From assembly GCF_000091545.1 (NCBI RefSeq), contig NC_006461.1, positions 1,524,304 to 1,588,303 on the forward strand: a stretch of 64,000 bases of DNA. Reading direction: 5' to 3'. The notes below the pieces were generated by a model. The model made no database searches and had not been told where the DNA came from. It worked only from the letters and a program-made list of their open reading frames with translations. The translations under genes and the position numbers were made by a program. Positions 62,294 to 64,000 of this stretch are shown here, piece by piece; within the stretch, counting starts at the first letter, position 1; each line of letters starts with the position of its first letter. Source of the stretch: Thermus thermophilus HB8. GTDB lineage: Bacteria; Deinococcota; Deinococci; Deinococcales; Thermaceae.

Positions 62294-62705
62294 CGTAGGC
62301 GTCCCTCCTCACGATCTTGGTCTTGATGGGGAGCTTGTGGCCCGCGATGCGCAGGGCCTCCATGGCCTGCTCCTCCGTGACCCCGGCGACCTCAAACATG
62401 ACCCGGCCGGGCTTCACCACGGCCACGTACCCCTCCACGTTGCCCTTCCCCTTACCCATCCGCACCTCGAGGGGCTTCTTGGTGTAGGGCTTGTCGGGGA
62501 AGATGCGGATGAAGATCTTCCCGCCGCGGCGGAAGTGGCGCACCATGGCCACACGGGCGGCTTCAATCTGCTGGGCCGTGATCCAGGCGGGCTCGAGGGC
62601 CACGAGGCCATAGTCCCCGAAGGCCACGTAGTCCCCGCCCTTGGTGGCGCCCTTGAGCCGCCCCCGCTGCTGCTTGCGGTACTTCATGCGCCTGGGCATC
62701 AGCAT
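62280..62705 (-). CDS. rplP: 50S ribosomal protein L16
   Basis: 141 residues. [19 protein letters not shown] begins the protein; [20 protein letters not shown] and [19 protein letters not shown] are conserved. It helps place tRNA in the A site and peptidyl transfer centre. A start two codons later (ATG at 62699) is possible but the longer form matches relatives. Confidence 0.97.
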
Positions 62706-62708
62706 GGC

Positions 62709-63428
62709 TCACTCCTCCTTCTTCACGCGCACGGCAGGGCGACGGCGGCGGGGCCTCTCCTCGGCCTTCGGCAGCTCGGGCCGGGCCTTGGGCTTCTGGC
62801 CGCCGATCACCTCGCCCAGGAAGATGTAGGCCTTGACCCCGAGGACGCCGTAGGTGGTCCGGGCCAAGGCAAAGCCGTAGTCTATGTTAGCACGCAGGGT
62901 GTGGAGGGGCACCCGCCCCTGGGCGGCCCACTCGGTGCGCGCCTGCTCGGCCCCGCCGATGCGGCCGGAGACGATCACCTTGGCCCCCTTGGCCCCGGAC
63001 TCCATAACCCGCTGAACCGCCTGCTTGATGGCCCGGCGCACGGCGAAGCGGCGCTCAATCTGCTCCGCCACCCGCTGGGCCACGAGGGGGGCGGAGAGGT
63101 TGGGGTTCTGCACCTCCTGGACGTTCAGGGCCACGTTCTTGCCGGTGAGCTTGGCCAGCTCCTCCCGGAGCACCCGGATCCGCTCGCCACCCCGGCCGAT
63201 GACCACCCCGGGCTTGGCCACGTGGACGGTCACGGCCACGTTGTCGGCGGCCCGCTCAATGTCCACCCGGGCGAGGCCCGCCGAGTAGAGCTCCTTCTCC
63301 AAAAGGCCCCGGATCCTCTGGTCTTCGAGGAGCAGGTGGCGGTACTGCTTCTTGCCGGCGTACCAGCGGGACTCCCAGTCCCGGGTGATGCCGAGCCGGA
63401 AACCGATGGGGTGGATCTTATTTCCCAT
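62709..63428 (-). CDS. rpsC: 30S ribosomal protein S3
   Basis: 239 residues. [20 protein letters not shown] begins the family. The KH domain has [19 protein letters not shown] and the C-terminal domain [19 protein letters not shown]. It forms the mRNA entry helicase with S4 and S5. Its start overlaps rplV by 11 nt. Confidence 0.98.
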
Positions 63429-63759
63429 GCTTCTCCCCCAGGATCACGGTGATGTGGCTGGTCCTCTTCTTGATGATGTCCGCCCGGCCCCGGGCCCTGG
63501 GAAGCACCCGCTTCAGGGCGGGGCCTTCGTCCACGTAGGCCGCCTTCACGTAAAGCCGGTCCTCCAGCATGTCGTGGTTGTTGACCGCGTTGGCGGCGGC
63601 GGACTCCAGCACCTTGGCCACGAAGTAAGCCCCCCGCTTGTTGGTGTAGCGCAGGATGTTGCGGGCCTCCTCGAGGCTCTTTCCCCGGATCAGGTCCACC
63701 ACCAGGCGGACCTTCCGCGGGGAGATGCGCACGTATCGGGCGATCGCTTTCGCTTCCAT
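63418..63759 (-). CDS. rplV: 50S ribosomal protein L22
   Basis: 113 residues. [20 protein letters not shown] begins the family, and the long hairpin with [20 protein letters not shown] lines the exit tunnel, where some macrolide-resistance changes fall. It follows rpsS by two nt. Confidence 0.98.
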
Positions 63760-63761
63760 GG

Positions 63762-64000
<239 letters not shown>

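Overview
The window is chromosomal DNA of very high GC with dense, short-spaced genes. The proteins (FbpA-type ferric binder, T-Rex, MutS2, arginine decarboxylase, and ribosomal proteins with long tails such as S17) and the many leaderless starts point to Thermus, most likely Thermus thermophilus. That is recognition from memory of the protein sequences, not a database search. I saw no prophage, insertion sequence, CRISPR array, tRNA or rRNA.

Layout. 1-16.9 kb holds housekeeping genes in short runs: a Roadblock/DUF3467 pair, an S9 peptidase, NIF3, thymidylate kinase, two tandem DUF192 proteins, a cysteine-free FmdB protein, 5-formyl-THF cycloligase, a HAD hydrolase, two tandem adenine-type phosphoribosyltransferases, a BFN-type nuclease, a metallophosphoesterase, HIT, MtaB, TrmB, a MalY-type aminotransferase, Hsp20, a rhodanese, a metallo-beta-lactamase-fold hydrolase, a coiled-coil/zinc-ribbon protein, an OsmC protein, a membrane protein and an alkaline-phosphatase-fold protein. 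17-20.6 kb is a ferric iron ABC operon (fbpABC), followed by truA. 21.4-25.6 kb is a peptide-type ABC operon on the minus strand. 25.7-37.6 kb carries an A-type Fe-S carrier, an M24 peptidase, prs, an alpha/beta hydrolase, DUF72, speA, a membrane diguanylate cyclase, metK, murI, a LOG-like protein and mutS2. 37.6-44.1 kb is a maltose/maltodextrin operon (malE-malF-malG, then a GH13 enzyme) with an MNT nucleotidyltransferase and a truncated, frameshifted HepT gene lodged between malG and the GH13 gene. 44.2-51.9 kb holds a DUF155-like protein, rdgB, a polyprenyl synthase, a lipoprotein, a TPR-SPOR-rex run, an HNH protein, an EamA transporter and a LapA-like protein. 52.0-64.0 kb is the minus-strand S10-spc-alpha ribosomal block from rpsS (cut by the window edge) to rplQ, with secY, adk, map, infA and rpoA inside.

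Expression logic. Two dozen genes begin 6-8 nt after a TANNNT-like -10 hexamer, which fits leaderless mRNAs. Genes inside operons instead have GGAGG-type ribosome sites or ATGA/TTGA/TGATG stop-start overlaps. Two divergent gene pairs have -10 hexamers that overlap each other by 2 bp. All three ABC import operons have a strong hairpin directly after the binding-protein gene and before the first permease gene, which probably lowers permease expression relative to the binding protein. Three terminators share the same outer stem, CCCATGC/GCATGGG.

I did not find a clear new multi-gene system. The best leads are the overlapping divergent -10 promoters, the repeated binding-protein/hairpin/permease design, the decayed MNT-HepT pair inside the mal operon, the cysteine-free FmdB protein, and extra two-helix insertions in the OppC- and MalG-type permeases.
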